From positions 62,001 to 126,000 of the forward strand of contig NZ_BAABEX010000013.1 of assembly GCF_039540375.1 (NCBI RefSeq): a stretch of DNA of 64,000 bases. Reading direction: 5' to 3'. Of this stretch, positions 1 to 9,075 are shown one piece after another. How positions within the stretch are numbered: the stretch's first letter is position 1; the number at the start of each line of letters is the position of its first letter. Source of the stretch: Acidovorax_G lacteus (GTDB lineage Bacteria; Pseudomonadota; Gammaproteobacteria; Burkholderiales; Burkholderiaceae_C). Under the pieces are notes generated by a model, which saw only the letters and a list, made by a program, of their open reading frames with translations, did no database searches and was not told the origin of the DNA. The position numbers and the translations under genes are program-made.

Positions 1-405
1 GGGCTGTCTGTGGCCCTGGTGGCGGGTTGGCAATCGTACGGCTGGGCTGGCGTGGCCTTGGTGGCGGGTGGCGCCGTCATGTGGCTGCTGCTGCACTTTA
101 CCCGTTTGATGACGGTGTTGCAGCGCGCGGCCGACCGGCCCAAGGGCTACGTGGGCAGCGCCGTGATGCTCAATGCCCGGCTGCGCGTGGGCGACACGCT
201 GATGCACGTCATTGCGCTCACCCGCTCGCTGGGCGAACTGCAGACCCCCGCCGACACGCAGCCCGAGGTGTACCGGTGGACCGACGGCACCCAGTCGCAT
301 GTGACCTGCGAGTTCCAGGGCGGGCGCCTGGTGCGCTGGGCGCTGGAGCGCCCGGCGCAGCCCGATGCCGAGGGGGCCGGTGCCAGCCCGCCCTCCGCGC
401 CCTAA
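1..405 (+). CDS. Hypothetical membrane-anchored protein, 5' end outside window
   Basis: The frame is open from the first base, so the gene probably starts upstream; a GTG at 10 is the first start codon inside the window. The visible 130 or so residues begin with a hydrophobic segment (about residues 8-30) and continue as a soluble domain containing a YRWTDGTQSHVTCEF stretch. It ends 40 bases before ilvE on the same strand. I do not recognise the family. A small inner-membrane protein with a cytoplasmic or periplasmic tail is all that can be said. Confidence 0.55.
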   Translation, partial: GLSVALVAGWQSYGWAGVALVAGGAVMWLLLHFTRLMTVLQRAADRPKGYVGSAVMLNARLRVGDTLMHVIALTRSLGELQTPADTQPEVYRWTDGTQSHVTCEFQGGRLVRWALERPAQPDAEGAGASPPSAP

Positions 406-445
406 AATCAGGGTTTTGCGACTTCCTGGCACACAAAGGACCCCC

Positions 446-1384
446 ATGAGCCCCGTAGTTCCCTCGATGGCCGACCGTGACGGCAAGATCTGGATGGATG
501 GCCAGCTGATCGACTGGCGCGACGCCAAGATCCACGTGCTGACCCACACGCTGCACTACGGCTGCGGCGCGTTCGAGGGCGTGCGCGCCTACAACACGGT
601 CAATGGCACGGCCATCTTCCGCCTTGAAGAGCACACGGAGCGCCTGTTCAACAGCGCCAAGATCCTGCGCATGAAGATCCCGTTCACCAAAGATGAGGTG
701 AACGAAGCCCAGAAGGCTGTCGTGCGCGCCAACAAGCTGGAATCGTGCTACCTGCGTCCGTTGACCTGGATCGGCTCGCAAAAACTGGGCGTGAGCCCCA
801 AGGGCAACACGGTGCACCTGATGGTGGCCGCCTGGGCCTGGGGCGCGTACCTGGGTGAAGAGGGCATGAAGCGTGGCATCCGTGTCAAGACGAGCAGCTA
901 CACGCGCCACCACGTCAACATCACCATGACGCAGGCCAAGGCGGTGAGCAACTACACCAACTCGATCCTGGCCAACATGGAGGCCACGGACGAAGGCTAC
1001 GACGAAGCCCTGCTGCTCGACACCGCAGGCTTTGTGTCGGAAGGCGCGGGCGAGAACCTGTTCGTCATCAAGAACGGCGTGATCTACACGCCCGACCTCT
1101 CGGCCGGAGCGCTCAACGGCATCACGCGCAACACGGTGTTCCACATCGCCAAGGACCTCGGCCTGGAAATCATTCAGAAGCGCATCACGCGCGACGAGGT
1201 CTATATCGCCGACGAGGCGTTTTTCACCGGCACGGCCGCTGAAGTCACGCCGATCCGGGAACTTGATCGCATCGAGATCGGCAGCGGCAGCCGTGGCCCG
1301 ATCACCGAGAAGATCCAGACGGCGTTCTTCGACATCGTGAACGGCCGCAATCCCAAGTACGCCCACTGGCTCTCGAAGGTGTGA
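446..1384 (+). CDS. ilvE: Branched-chain amino acid aminotransferase IlvE
   Basis: This is a PLP-dependent fold-type IV transaminase that interconverts Leu/Ile/Val and their 2-keto acids with glutamate/2-oxoglutarate in the cytosol. The 312-residue product has the usual length. The expected catalytic lysine lies near residue 165 in TQAKAVSNYTNS, and the family motif SEGAGENLFV follows around residues 198-207. HYGCGAFEGVRAY near residue 37 is the typical N-terminal substrate loop. The start at 446 is chosen because AAAGGA lies just upstream (434-439). The gene is followed within 10 bases by the zinc-finger gene, so they are likely cotranscribed. Confidence 0.95.
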   Translation: MSPVVPSMADRDGKIWMDGQLIDWRDAKIHVLTHTLHYGCGAFEGVRAYNTVNGTAIFRLEEHTERLFNSAKILRMKIPFTKDEVNEAQKAVVRANKLESCYLRPLTWIGSQKLGVSPKGNTVHLMVAAWAWGAYLGEEGMKRGIRVKTSSYTRHHVNITMTQAKAVSNYTNSILANMEATDEGYDEALLLDTAGFVSEGAGENLFVIKNGVIYTPDLSAGALNGITRNTVFHIAKDLGLEIIQKRITRDEVYIADEAFFTGTAAEVTPIRELDRIEIGSGSRGPITEKIQTAFFDIVNGRNPKYAHWLSKV

Positions 1385-1389
1385 CTGCC

Positions 1390-1596
1390 ATGTCCCAAGC
1401 CGTTGTTGAACTGCTGGCCAAGGACCTGAACGCCCAGGGCGGTGTCTTTTGCCCCAGCCCCAAGGCCGACATGAAGCTCTGGAACAGCCACCCCAAGGTG
1501 TACCTGGATGTGGCACGTCTGGGGCAGGCCAAGTGCCCGTACTGCGGTACGGTCTATCGCCTCAAGGAAGGCGAAAAAGTGGGGCACGCCCATTGA
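1390..1596 (+). CDS. Zinc-finger (zf-CHCC) domain protein
   Basis: This small 68-residue protein matches the CHCC zinc-finger family, which is related to the NDUFS6 accessory subunit of respiratory complex I. Visible ligands are Cys in GGVFCPSPK, His in NSHPKVYLDV and the CPYC pair in AKCPYCGTVYRL near the C-terminus. In proteobacteria the family is usually a stand-alone protein of undefined role, plausibly binding Zn or helping Fe-S/complex I function. It starts 5 bases after the ilvE stop, and its own stop overlaps the likely TTG start of the next gene, suggesting translational coupling. Confidence 0.88.
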   Translation: MSQAVVELLAKDLNAQGGVFCPSPKADMKLWNSHPKVYLDVARLGQAKCPYCGTVYRLKEGEKVGHAH

Positions 1597-2507
1597 GCCT
1601 GGCCCCTGAGGCCATCCAAGCCGCGCTGCAGCGTGTGACCGTGGTGTCGGTCACCCACCACAGCGCCCACTGCGTCCCGGCCATGGCCCGGACGCTTTCG
1701 CCTTTTGCCCAGGCCATTGTGGTGGACAACGCCAGCGACGACGACACCGTGGCCCAGCTGGCGGCCCGCATTCCGCAGGCCCGTGTGATTGCCTCGCCCG
1801 TGAATTTGGGTTTCGGGGTGGCGAACAACCGTGCGCTGGATACCGTGGGCACGCCTTACGCGCTCCTGCTTAACCCCGATTGCCACATCGAGCCCGAGGC
1901 CGTGGCCCAACTGGTAGCCACTGCCGACGCTTGGCCTGATGCGGCGATCATTGCGCCGCAGCTGCTCGATGCCCAGGGACGGCCTGAGCTTAACTACGGC
2001 TGGCTGCGCTGGCATTGGGCTGGCCGCACCGCCGCAGCGCAGGGACCACTGTGTGTGGGTCATGCCTGTGCGGCCGCATGGCTGTTGCGCTGCGACGACC
2101 GCGCGTGGCGTTTCGACCCCGGTTTTTTTCTGTACTACGAAGACGAGGACCTGTGCGCGCGTGCGCTGGCTGCGCGTGCGCCCGTCATCATTGAGCCGGC
2201 CGCAACGGCCGTGCATGCCAACCGCGGGTCGGTGCGTGGCCGCTCGCCTGCGCGAGCCGAATGGCTGCGGGGTTACCACCACAGCCGTTCCAAGGTGCGC
2301 TTTCAGTGCAAGCACCGCGGCCGTTCTGAAGCGGCCCGTGTGCGGAGGCGGGGGTTGTGGAGCGGCGCCTTGGAAATGCTGGCCCGTGTGTTGTTGTTGA
2401 ATCCGCGTCTTATGGCGCGCAGTGCCGGACGCTGGTGGGGGCTGTGGACTGCCCGCGACCAATTCACCCTTGCGCCTGTGCCCCCTTCCGCTCACCAGAG
2501 TTCCTGA
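1593..2507 (+). CDS. Family 2 glycosyltransferase (rhamnosyltransferase-like)
   Basis: A GT-A fold glycosyltransferase of about 304 residues, expected to add a sugar to a growing LPS or polysaccharide chain at the cytoplasmic membrane face. The N-terminus shows VTVVSVTHHSA, then IVVDNASDDDT for the nucleotide-sugar pocket, LLLNPDC as the DXD-like metal site and FFLYYEDEDLCAR as the acceptor/catalytic region. I chose TTG at 1593, which overlaps the preceding stop TGA at 1594-1596; the frame is open further upstream, but that part lies over the zinc-finger gene. Three polysaccharide genes follow one another here. Confidence 0.85.
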   Translation: MSLAPEAIQAALQRVTVVSVTHHSAHCVPAMARTLSPFAQAIVVDNASDDDTVAQLAARIPQARVIASPVNLGFGVANNRALDTVGTPYALLLNPDCHIEPEAVAQLVATADAWPDAAIIAPQLLDAQGRPELNYGWLRWHWAGRTAAAQGPLCVGHACAAAWLLRCDDRAWRFDPGFFLYYEDEDLCARALAARAPVIIEPAATAVHANRGSVRGRSPARAEWLRGYHHSRSKVRFQCKHRGRSEAARVRRRGLWSGALEMLARVLLLNPRLMARSAGRWWGLWTARDQFTLAPVPPSAHQSS

Positions 2508-2508
2508 C

Positions 2509-3282
2509 ATGCCGCGCCTGAGCATCGCCGTCCTCACGTTGAACGAGGCCGAGAACATCGAGGCCTGCCTGCGCAGCGCCGCCTTCGCCGACCAGATTGT
2601 GGTCATTGATTCCGGCAGTGCCGACGCCACCGTCGCGCTTGCGCAGGCCGCTGGCGCTGAGGTGTATGCCTATCCCGACTGGCAGGGTTTTGCCGTGCAA
2701 CGCAACCGCCAGCTCGCACACTGCAATGGCGACTGGGTGTTCTTTCTGGATGCCGACGAGGTGATCACGCCGGGACTGGCCGACGAGATCCGCGCCGCCG
2801 TGGCGGCCGATGTCGATCGCGTGTACGACGTGCGCTGGACGCAGGTTGCGTTTGGTCGGCCGCTCACGCACATGCGCCGCGGCGACGGGTTGCCACGCTT
2901 GTTTCCGCGCCGTCAGCTGCTGGGGTTTGAGGGTGTGGTGCACGAAGGGCCGACCTTGCAGACACCCGGCCTTGAACACCGCTCGCTGCCCAGTCCGCTG
3001 CTGCACCACTCGCGGCGGACAGTCCATCAGAGCCTGCTCAAGCTCGCGCAGTATGCACAGCTCGGAGCCCTCAAGCGCCACACACAAGGCAAGCGTGGCG
3101 GGGTGGTGCGCGGCATCGGCAGCGCCCTTGCGAGTTTTGTCCGTCTTTATGTGTTTCACCGCGGCTTCCTGTGCGGGCGCGAGGGCTTCCTGCACTGTTT
3201 CCTGGTGGCCTTGGAGTCGTTCTTCCGCTACGCCGCCCTGGCGGTAGACCAGGACGCCCTCGAACGGCCTGCGTTGCGCTGA
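2509..3282 (+). CDS. Family 2 glycosyltransferase, WaaE/KdtX-like
   Basis: This 257-residue GT2 enzyme begins LSIAVLTLNEAENIEACL, with VVIDSGSADAT and the metal-binding FFLDADEVI around residue 85. These are hallmarks of the LPS-core glucosyltransferase family that includes WaaE and KdtX. It probably transfers a hexose to the inner core or a related glycan in the cytoplasm. The ATG lies 1 base after the preceding glycosyltransferase stop, so the pair is an operon. The substrate cannot be read from sequence. Confidence 0.87.
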   Translation: MPRLSIAVLTLNEAENIEACLRSAAFADQIVVIDSGSADATVALAQAAGAEVYAYPDWQGFAVQRNRQLAHCNGDWVFFLDADEVITPGLADEIRAAVAADVDRVYDVRWTQVAFGRPLTHMRRGDGLPRLFPRRQLLGFEGVVHEGPTLQTPGLEHRSLPSPLLHHSRRTVHQSLLKLAQYAQLGALKRHTQGKRGGVVRGIGSALASFVRLYVFHRGFLCGREGFLHCFLVALESFFRYAALAVDQDALERPALR

Positions 3283-3314
3283 CGCGTCATCCCCCGATCT
3301 GCCTGGAAGCGCTC

Positions 3315-4547
3315 TTGAATCTGGCCGTGCCTGCCTACCCCTCTGCCGTGTTTGATCGCCTGGCACGCTGGTGTCTGGTGGCGCTGTTCTTCATGGTGCC
3401 GATTACGCTGGCAGGGGCCAACATTGCGCTGGCGTGCACGCTGCTGTTCTGGTTGCTGGCGGGGCGTTGGCGAGAGCGTGCCGAGGCCGTGCGCAACCTG
3501 CCCGTGGCCGTGCCATTGCTGGGATTGTTCGGGCTGGTGGTGCTCGGCTGCCTGTACAGCGATGCATCGAACAAGGAGATGACGCACCATTTGCTGAAGT
3601 TCAGCAAGCTGGTGTGGATTGTGATGGCGGCTACCCTGCTGGTGCGTCCTGACACGCATGCGCAGTGCTGGCGCGCGTTCACCCTTGCGGCGCTGATCAC
3701 ACTGGGTTTCAGCTACCTGAACATCTGGTGGAACCCGTCCTGGTCCAAGACCCACAACCAAGGCTGGGGCGTGGACCATACGGTGTTCAAGGACTACATC
3801 TCGCAGGGTGCCGTGATGGCCCTGTTGATGGTGCGCGGGCTGCACCAGGGGTGGCTTGCGACCGTGCCTTGGCGCCGCTGGGCCTGGTGGACCATTGCCG
3901 CCTTGGCCTTTGTGTGCAACACCCAGTTGTCCATGGGGCGCACCGGCTATCTCGCAACCGGGGTGGCGCTGCTGGTCTTTGTGCTGGCCGTGGTGCCTCG
4001 ACGCCGCTGGCTGCCAGCGCTGGCGGCGCTGGTGGTTGTGGCCGGGATCTCGGTGGCCACTTCACCCCAACTGCAGCAGCGGGCCGTGTTGGCAGTGAGC
4101 GAGCTCAATGACCACAAGACGGGCACGCTGAGCTCCATCGGTCAGCGGATGTACTTCTTGACCCGCTCCGTCGAGTTGATCGCGGAGCGGCCTGTGTGGG
4201 GATGGGGCACTGGGGCGTACCACAGTCAGTACTGCCGCGTGGCCACGACGGCCGAATGGTGCGCTGCGGGGCAGTTCCATCCACACAACCAGTTTCTGTT
4301 TTTTGGTGTGCAGTATGGCGCGCTGGGCTTGCTGTTGTTCCTCGCCGTCTTCGTGCAGGCAGCACGGGCGGGCCGCACATGGCCCACCCCCAGCCGCGCT
4401 CTGCTCTGGTCGTATCTCGCCATCTTGGCGGTGGGCAGCATGACGCACAGCAGTCTGTGGCTGTCATCCGAAAGCTTCTTTTATGCCTTTGCGCTGGCGC
4501 TCGTGGTCACATTAAAGCCGCAGCGCCTTACGACTGCGCCGGTTTAG
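3315..4547 (+). CDS. O-antigen ligase family (Wzy_C) membrane protein
   Basis: A polytopic inner-membrane protein of about 410 residues with at least nine hydrophobic segments. It has a large periplasmic loop in the second half (around HPHNQFLFFGVQYG), which is the Wzy_C/WaaL signature with its conserved histidines. It would ligate polymer to lipid A-core or polymerise O-units on the periplasmic side. The TTG at 3315 is preferred because GGAAG sits about 6 bases upstream; a GTG at 3327 is the alternative. It closes the three-gene glycan cluster and its stop overlaps the stop of the convergent nitronate monooxygenase gene. Confidence 0.85.
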   Translation: MNLAVPAYPSAVFDRLARWCLVALFFMVPITLAGANIALACTLLFWLLAGRWRERAEAVRNLPVAVPLLGLFGLVVLGCLYSDASNKEMTHHLLKFSKLVWIVMAATLLVRPDTHAQCWRAFTLAALITLGFSYLNIWWNPSWSKTHNQGWGVDHTVFKDYISQGAVMALLMVRGLHQGWLATVPWRRWAWWTIAALAFVCNTQLSMGRTGYLATGVALLVFVLAVVPRRRWLPALAALVVVAGISVATSPQLQQRAVLAVSELNDHKTGTLSSIGQRMYFLTRSVELIAERPVWGWGTGAYHSQYCRVATTAEWCAAGQFHPHNQFLFFGVQYGALGLLLFLAVFVQAARAGRTWPTPSRALLWSYLAILAVGSMTHSSLWLSSESFFYAFALALVVTLKPQRLTTAPV

Positions 4548-5572
4548 GGGCCGTCAAGGCCGAACGTGCCGTGGGCATTGCCCAGCAGTGCGACGGCCTC
4601 TTGTGTCATTCGTGCGATCAGCACGCCCGCAGACGGGCGGTCATGGATCAGGCCTACCGCTTCGCCTGCGGTGGCGTGGGCACGGGTGAAGTCGCCCTGC
4701 CGCACGCCCTCGTCGTAGTCGGCCCGGGCCGCCTCTGGGTCGGCGCGCAGGGCGTCGATGCGGTCCTCCCAGGTGCGGTGCAGCGGGTTGCGCAGCGCGC
4801 GGAAGTCGTACGGGGCCGGCCAGTGTTTGCGGCGCAGGATGTCGAATACGGGCGAGCGGGCTGTGCCGTCTCCGTCCGTGGTCATGGCCAAGTCTTGGGC
4901 CCCCACGGGGGCCAGGCTCTCCTGGCTGGCCCACAGGCGCGTGCCGACCAGAACGCCGTCGGCTCCCAGCATCAGGGCTGCGGCCAGTGTGCGTCCATCG
5001 GCAATACCGCCGGCGGCGAGCAGTAGCGTTTCCGGGGCATGGTCCGCCAGCCAGTCGGCCAGTTCCGGCACGAAGGTCAGGGTGGACCGGCCGTTCAGGG
5101 CGTTCATGCCATGTCCGCCGGCCTCCGCACCTTGTGCGACCAACACGGATGCCCCGGCCTCAATCGCAGCGGCTGCCTGCTCGAGCCGCTGGATCTGGCA
5201 GATCAGCGCCACTCCGGCATCGGCGATGCGCCGGGCATAGGGGCGAGGATCACCGAATGACAGCATCAGCGCCTTGGGCCGTTGATCCGATGGCAAGCCC
5301 AGGACCCAATCAAGGGCCCGCGCATCCTCGTCCATCTTCCAGGTGATGAAGCCGCAGCCAATGCGATCGGTGGTGAGGGCTGATTGGCAGGCTGCCTTGT
5401 ATTCGCGCTGCGTCCAGGCCACGTCGCCGTAGCCGCCTCCGACCAGACCCAGGGCACCCGCACGCGCACAGGCGGCGGCCAGCGCGCCCCCAGACGCAAG
5501 CGCCATGGGTGCAAGCGCCACGGGGGTGCTCAGGCCAAAGTGGCGGGTGAAACGGGTGTTGATCTGGGTCAT
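4544..5572 (-). CDS. Nitronate monooxygenase family flavoprotein
   Basis: This is a TIM-barrel FMN enzyme of the NMO/2-nitropropane dioxygenase family, about 342 residues. Family members oxidise alkyl nitronates such as propionate-3-nitronate. Visible motifs are VALAPMALASGG near the N-terminus, the glycine-rich AQGAEAGGHG holding the FMN phosphate, and LLAAGGIADGRTLAAALMLGADGV for the second phosphate-binding strand. The start at 5572 (MTQINTR) is chosen; the frame extends further upstream, but that part lacks family-like sequence. It is divergent from a LysR gene, which is its likely regulator. Confidence 0.86.
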   Translation of the reverse strand: MTQINTRFTRHFGLSTPVALAPMALASGGALAAACARAGALGLVGGGYGDVAWTQREYKAACQSALTTDRIGCGFITWKMDEDARALDWVLGLPSDQRPKALMLSFGDPRPYARRIADAGVALICQIQRLEQAAAAIEAGASVLVAQGAEAGGHGMNALNGRSTLTFVPELADWLADHAPETLLLAAGGIADGRTLAAALMLGADGVLVGTRLWASQESLAPVGAQDLAMTTDGDGTARSPVFDILRRKHWPAPYDFRALRNPLHRTWEDRIDALRADPEAARADYDEGVRQGDFTRAHATAGEAVGLIHDRPSAGVLIARMTQEAVALLGNAHGTFGLDGP

Positions 5573-5721
5573 GGGTACGGGGTCCATCCGGCGCATTGTC
5601 GAGAGACATCCACAAGGTGTCCAACGCATAATAAGAATAGAAATCATCGGAGTTTCCGATGTTGTTGCCGCCCGCAAAAGCGCGCTCGCGCTCCGCGCGG
5701 CAGGCGCTGGGAGGGCGCCCC

Positions 5722-6570
5722 ATGGACTTTGCGGATCTGCAGACTTTTCGCGCCGTGGTGGAACACGGCGGGATCTCGGCGGCGGCGCGTCGTCTCCATC
5801 GGGTGCAGTCCAGCGTGTCGGCCCGGCTGGCCGCGCTGGAGACGCAATTGGGCATGCCCCTGTTCAAGCGCCAGGGACGTCGACTCCAACTGACTCCTGA
5901 AGGGCAACGGCTGTACGAACGCAGTGCCCCTGTGGTGAACGAACTGCTGGCGCTGCGTCAAGCGATGCAACGGCCGCAATGCCCGGACCTGCTACGCCTC
6001 GGAGCCATGGAAAGCACCGCTGCGGCCCGCCTGCCCCGCCCCCTGGCCCGGCTGCGGGCCGAGCACCCTGGCCTGGAACTGGTGCTGCGCACTGGGACCA
6101 CCCAGGCGTTGATCGATCAACTCCACGAGGGGGCGCTGGACGCTGTTTTGGTGGCCGGCCCCGTGACACAGCCCGCGTGGTGCTGGACGCCGGTGTGCGT
6201 GGAAGAACTCGTGCTGATCGCTCCGCAGGACCTGCCACAGCCGTCTACGCTGGTGTGTTTCGCGCAAGGATGTGCCTACCGTGCGGTGGCTCTAGCCTGG
6301 GCGCGTTCCCAACATCCCGAGGTTCACAGCACCGTCGAGATCGGCTCCTACCATGCCTTGATCGCCTCGGTGGCCGCAGGCATGGGCATGGGCTTGGTGC
6401 CACGATCGGTGCTGGCTCTGAGCGATGCGGCTTCGGTGCTTCAGCGCCCCCTCGCTCCGGTCTGGGCTCGCCAGACCACATGGTTGGTGACGCGCACTGC
6501 GCAGCGGCCGCCATCCTTGGAAGCGCTGTGGACACGCATCGCACAAGGCGCTCAGGAGTTGCACGCATGA
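5722..6570 (+). CDS. LysR-family transcriptional regulator
   Basis: A winged helix-turn-helix LysR regulator of 282 residues. The DNA-binding part reads MDFADLQTFRAVVEHGG then ISAAARRLHRVQSSVSARL and ends with LTPEGQRLYE near residue 77; a periplasmic-binding-like effector domain follows. The start at 5722 has GGGAGGG 8 bases upstream; an ATG at 5659 is possible but adds a basic tail not typical of the family. It faces away from the nitronate monooxygenase gene across about 150 bases and is coupled by an ATGA overlap to the diguanylate cyclase downstream. Confidence 0.92.
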   Translation: MDFADLQTFRAVVEHGGISAAARRLHRVQSSVSARLAALETQLGMPLFKRQGRRLQLTPEGQRLYERSAPVVNELLALRQAMQRPQCPDLLRLGAMESTAAARLPRPLARLRAEHPGLELVLRTGTTQALIDQLHEGALDAVLVAGPVTQPAWCWTPVCVEELVLIAPQDLPQPSTLVCFAQGCAYRAVALAWARSQHPEVHSTVEIGSYHALIASVAAGMGMGLVPRSVLALSDAASVLQRPLAPVWARQTTWLVTRTAQRPPSLEALWTRIAQGAQELHA

Positions 6571-7772
6571 GCGCCCTGCATGTCCCGACCTTGGCCGTCG
6601 TCCTGACGCTGGTGGCGTTTGCCTTGGCGCTGGCGGTGGGCCTCGCGGCCTGGGGACAGCGTGAGCCGGACGGGCTCGGCGTGTGGGGCGCGGGGCTGGC
6701 CCTCATGGGCTTGAGCTTCGGCGTGCTGCTCGCGCTGGGCTGGCTGCCTTGGCCGCGGCTCGGGCTGGCGACAGGCAATGCCCTGCTGGCTGCGTCCTAT
6801 GCGACAGCCTTGTGGGCGCTAGCAGGCTTTCGGCACACTCGCTGGCCGTGGTGGCGCGTGCTGGCGCCCGTGGCGATGGTGGCGGCGGTGTCCTGGGTGC
6901 TGGCAGACCGGCCTGTTCTCCGGTTCGGCGTGTTGAATGCGCTGTTTGCCTTGCAGTGGGTCGGCCTGCTGCTCGCAACGCATCGATGGCGTGATGCCAT
7001 GCCAGGGCGGGGGCGTTGTGTCCTGATGCTTGGCGCTGCACTGGTACTGGCGGTGTTCTTGCTGCGGCTCGGCGCTTTAGCCCTGGGGCACACTGCGCTC
7101 GCGAAGCCCTTTGAGCCGCATCCCGTGCAGAGTGCTGCCTTCCTGTTGGGGCTGACAGGTTTGGTGGTGTTGACGGTGGGCTACGTGCTGATGAGCAAGG
7201 AGCGTGTGGATGCCGACCATGTGCAGGAGGCCCTGATCGACGCGTTGACGGGCGTTCCCAACCGCAAAGCCTTGCTGGAACAATTGCACCGCACGCTGGC
7301 CCAGGCGGCGCGCGAGCAGCGCCCGGTGGCTGTGCTGATGTTGGACATCGACCGATTCAAGCGCGTGAACGATACCTGGGGCCACGTCGCGGGCGACGCG
7401 GTGCTGGCCGCCGTGGCCCAGTGTCTCAAGGGGGGGCTGCGCGCCCAGGACTTTCTCGGCCGCTACGGCGGCGAGGAGTTTCTGGTGGTCTTACCCGGCA
7501 CCGGAGAGGTGGGGGCCGCCACCCTGGCAGAACACCTGCGCACGCGGGTCGAGCGCCTGGTCGTGCCTTGGGAGCCCGAGGACATCCGTGTGACCATCAG
7601 CATCGGCGTGCATGTGATGCCGCTGGCCACGCCCAGCGAGATGCAAGCTTTGATCGACGCAGCCGACCATGCCATGTACACGGCCAAGCGAACCGGTCGC
7701 AACCGGGTGGTGGTGTCGGGCAGCCCGGACGAGCTGCCACGCGAAGGCTCCGCGCCACCGAGGGAGGGCTAA
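6567..7772 (+). CDS. Membrane-bound diguanylate cyclase (GGDEF)
   Basis: This enzyme would make cyclic di-GMP from two GTP at the inner membrane. Residues 1-210 form about six or seven hydrophobic segments with no recognised sensor domain. The GGDEF domain follows (about 220-390) with DALTGVPNR at its start and an active GGEEF at 301-305. The inhibitory I-site RAQD (292-295) lies exactly five residues upstream, so product feedback is predicted. No EAL domain is present. The start ATG overlaps the LysR stop as ATGA, indicating coupled translation. Confidence 0.93.
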   Translation: MSALHVPTLAVVLTLVAFALALAVGLAAWGQREPDGLGVWGAGLALMGLSFGVLLALGWLPWPRLGLATGNALLAASYATALWALAGFRHTRWPWWRVLAPVAMVAAVSWVLADRPVLRFGVLNALFALQWVGLLLATHRWRDAMPGRGRCVLMLGAALVLAVFLLRLGALALGHTALAKPFEPHPVQSAAFLLGLTGLVVLTVGYVLMSKERVDADHVQEALIDALTGVPNRKALLEQLHRTLAQAAREQRPVAVLMLDIDRFKRVNDTWGHVAGDAVLAAVAQCLKGGLRAQDFLGRYGGEEFLVVLPGTGEVGAATLAEHLRTRVERLVVPWEPEDIRVTISIGVHVMPLATPSEMQALIDAADHAMYTAKRTGRNRVVVSGSPDELPREGSAPPREG

Positions 7773-7782
7773 GGCCCAAGCC

Positions 7783-9030
7783 TCAGGTGCCAAGCGGTGG
7801 GTGCGCTGGCAGGCGCAGCACAAAGCAGGCGCCGCCTCCAGCGTGGTCTTCGCAGTGCACCTGGCCGTTGTGGCGTTCCGCAATTGAGCGCACCAGCGCT
7901 AACCCCAGGCCTACGCCGCCCGCTCGCTCGCTGGCGCCCGGCAGTCGGTAGAAGGGCTCGAAGATGCGCTCGCGCTGGTCCGGGGGCACGCCGGGGCCGC
8001 GGTCGCAGACCCGCAACTCCACCCACGCCCCCTCGCGCCGCAGGGTCAGCGCCACTGGGCCCTGGCTGTAGCGGCGGGCGTTTTCCAGCAAGTTGCGCAC
8101 CGCACGTCGCAGCAGCTTGCCCACGCCCCGCACCTGAAGACGGGCCGGGTCCGCCTGCAGGTCCAGGTCGGCATCCACCCGCGCGCATTCCTCCGCAGCC
8201 AAGCCCAGCAGATCCACTTCCTCAACGGTACCCACCTCGGCTTCGCGGGCGTCCAGCCGGCTGGCCAGCAGGATCTCATCCACCAGCTGGTCCAGCTCGG
8301 CAATGTTGCGCAGGATTTCGGCGCGGAACGCAGGAGATGGCTGCTGCCCGCCCATCAGCTCCAGCCCCATGCGGATGCGCGTGAGCGGCGAGCGCAGCTC
8401 ATGCGACGCATTGGCCAGCAGTGATTTGTGGGTCTGCACGAGCTTTTCTACCCGTTCGGCCGCGGCGTTGAACTGCCGTGCCAGATCGGCCACCTCGTCC
8501 TCACCTCGCACGGGCACGCGCACCGACAGGTCGCCTTCGCCAAACCGCTGGACGCTGCGCTGCAGTGCCTCAAGTCGCTGCGTCAGGCGGCGGATGATGG
8601 GGAATACCCCCACGGCCACCGCCAGCCCGACCAGGCCCAGCATCCAGACGAATCCGAACGGTGGTCTGGTCCAGAAAGCCGCATCGTGTGGCGGGGGGGC
8701 ACTGCCGGGCACCCGGCCGGCCCGGCCCTGGCGGGGTGCACGCGGGGCCATTTGCAGCGTGTAACCCTCGCCTGCGTCGGTGTCGATGCGCAGCTCCAGG
8801 CCCTCATGCGGCGGCCCTGGCTGGCGCGTGGCCATGCCGCGCCACAGCACCTCGCCCTGGGCATTGCGCAGCACGACTTCGCGCGAAGGAGGCGACAGGG
8901 TCTGCACGTTCTGCTCTGCAGCCACCCGCCATGCCCAACCGACCAGCAAGGTGAGCACGGCCACGCCGCCCACCACCGCCAACCAGATGCGCAGGTACAG
9001 ACGCCGGGAGACAACGCGCAGGGGGTTCAT
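7783..9030 (-). CDS. Sensor histidine kinase, two-component system
   Basis: A 415-residue membrane kinase. TM1 lies around residues 13-35, a roughly 90-residue periplasmic domain follows, then TM2 around 126-146, HAMP about 147-200, and HisKA with the phospho-acceptor His210 in SHELRSPLTRIRM. The HATPase_c domain shows RNLLENARRY (N box), DRGPGVP (G1) and GVGLGLALVRSIAERH (G2). It lies 45 bases downstream of its cognate response regulator. Overall shape resembles RstB/CpxA-type kinases; the stimulus is unknown. Confidence 0.93.
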   Translation of the reverse strand: MNPLRVVSRRLYLRIWLAVVGGVAVLTLLVGWAWRVAAEQNVQTLSPPSREVVLRNAQGEVLWRGMATRQPGPPHEGLELRIDTDAGEGYTLQMAPRAPRQGRAGRVPGSAPPPHDAAFWTRPPFGFVWMLGLVGLAVAVGVFPIIRRLTQRLEALQRSVQRFGEGDLSVRVPVRGEDEVADLARQFNAAAERVEKLVQTHKSLLANASHELRSPLTRIRMGLELMGGQQPSPAFRAEILRNIAELDQLVDEILLASRLDAREAEVGTVEEVDLLGLAAEECARVDADLDLQADPARLQVRGVGKLLRRAVRNLLENARRYSQGPVALTLRREGAWVELRVCDRGPGVPPDQRERIFEPFYRLPGASERAGGVGLGLALVRSIAERHNGQVHCEDHAGGGACFVLRLPAHPPLGT

Positions 9031-9075
9031 GCGAAACGGGGCGATGTCAGCGCAGCAGCGCGGGCGGTGCGCTGC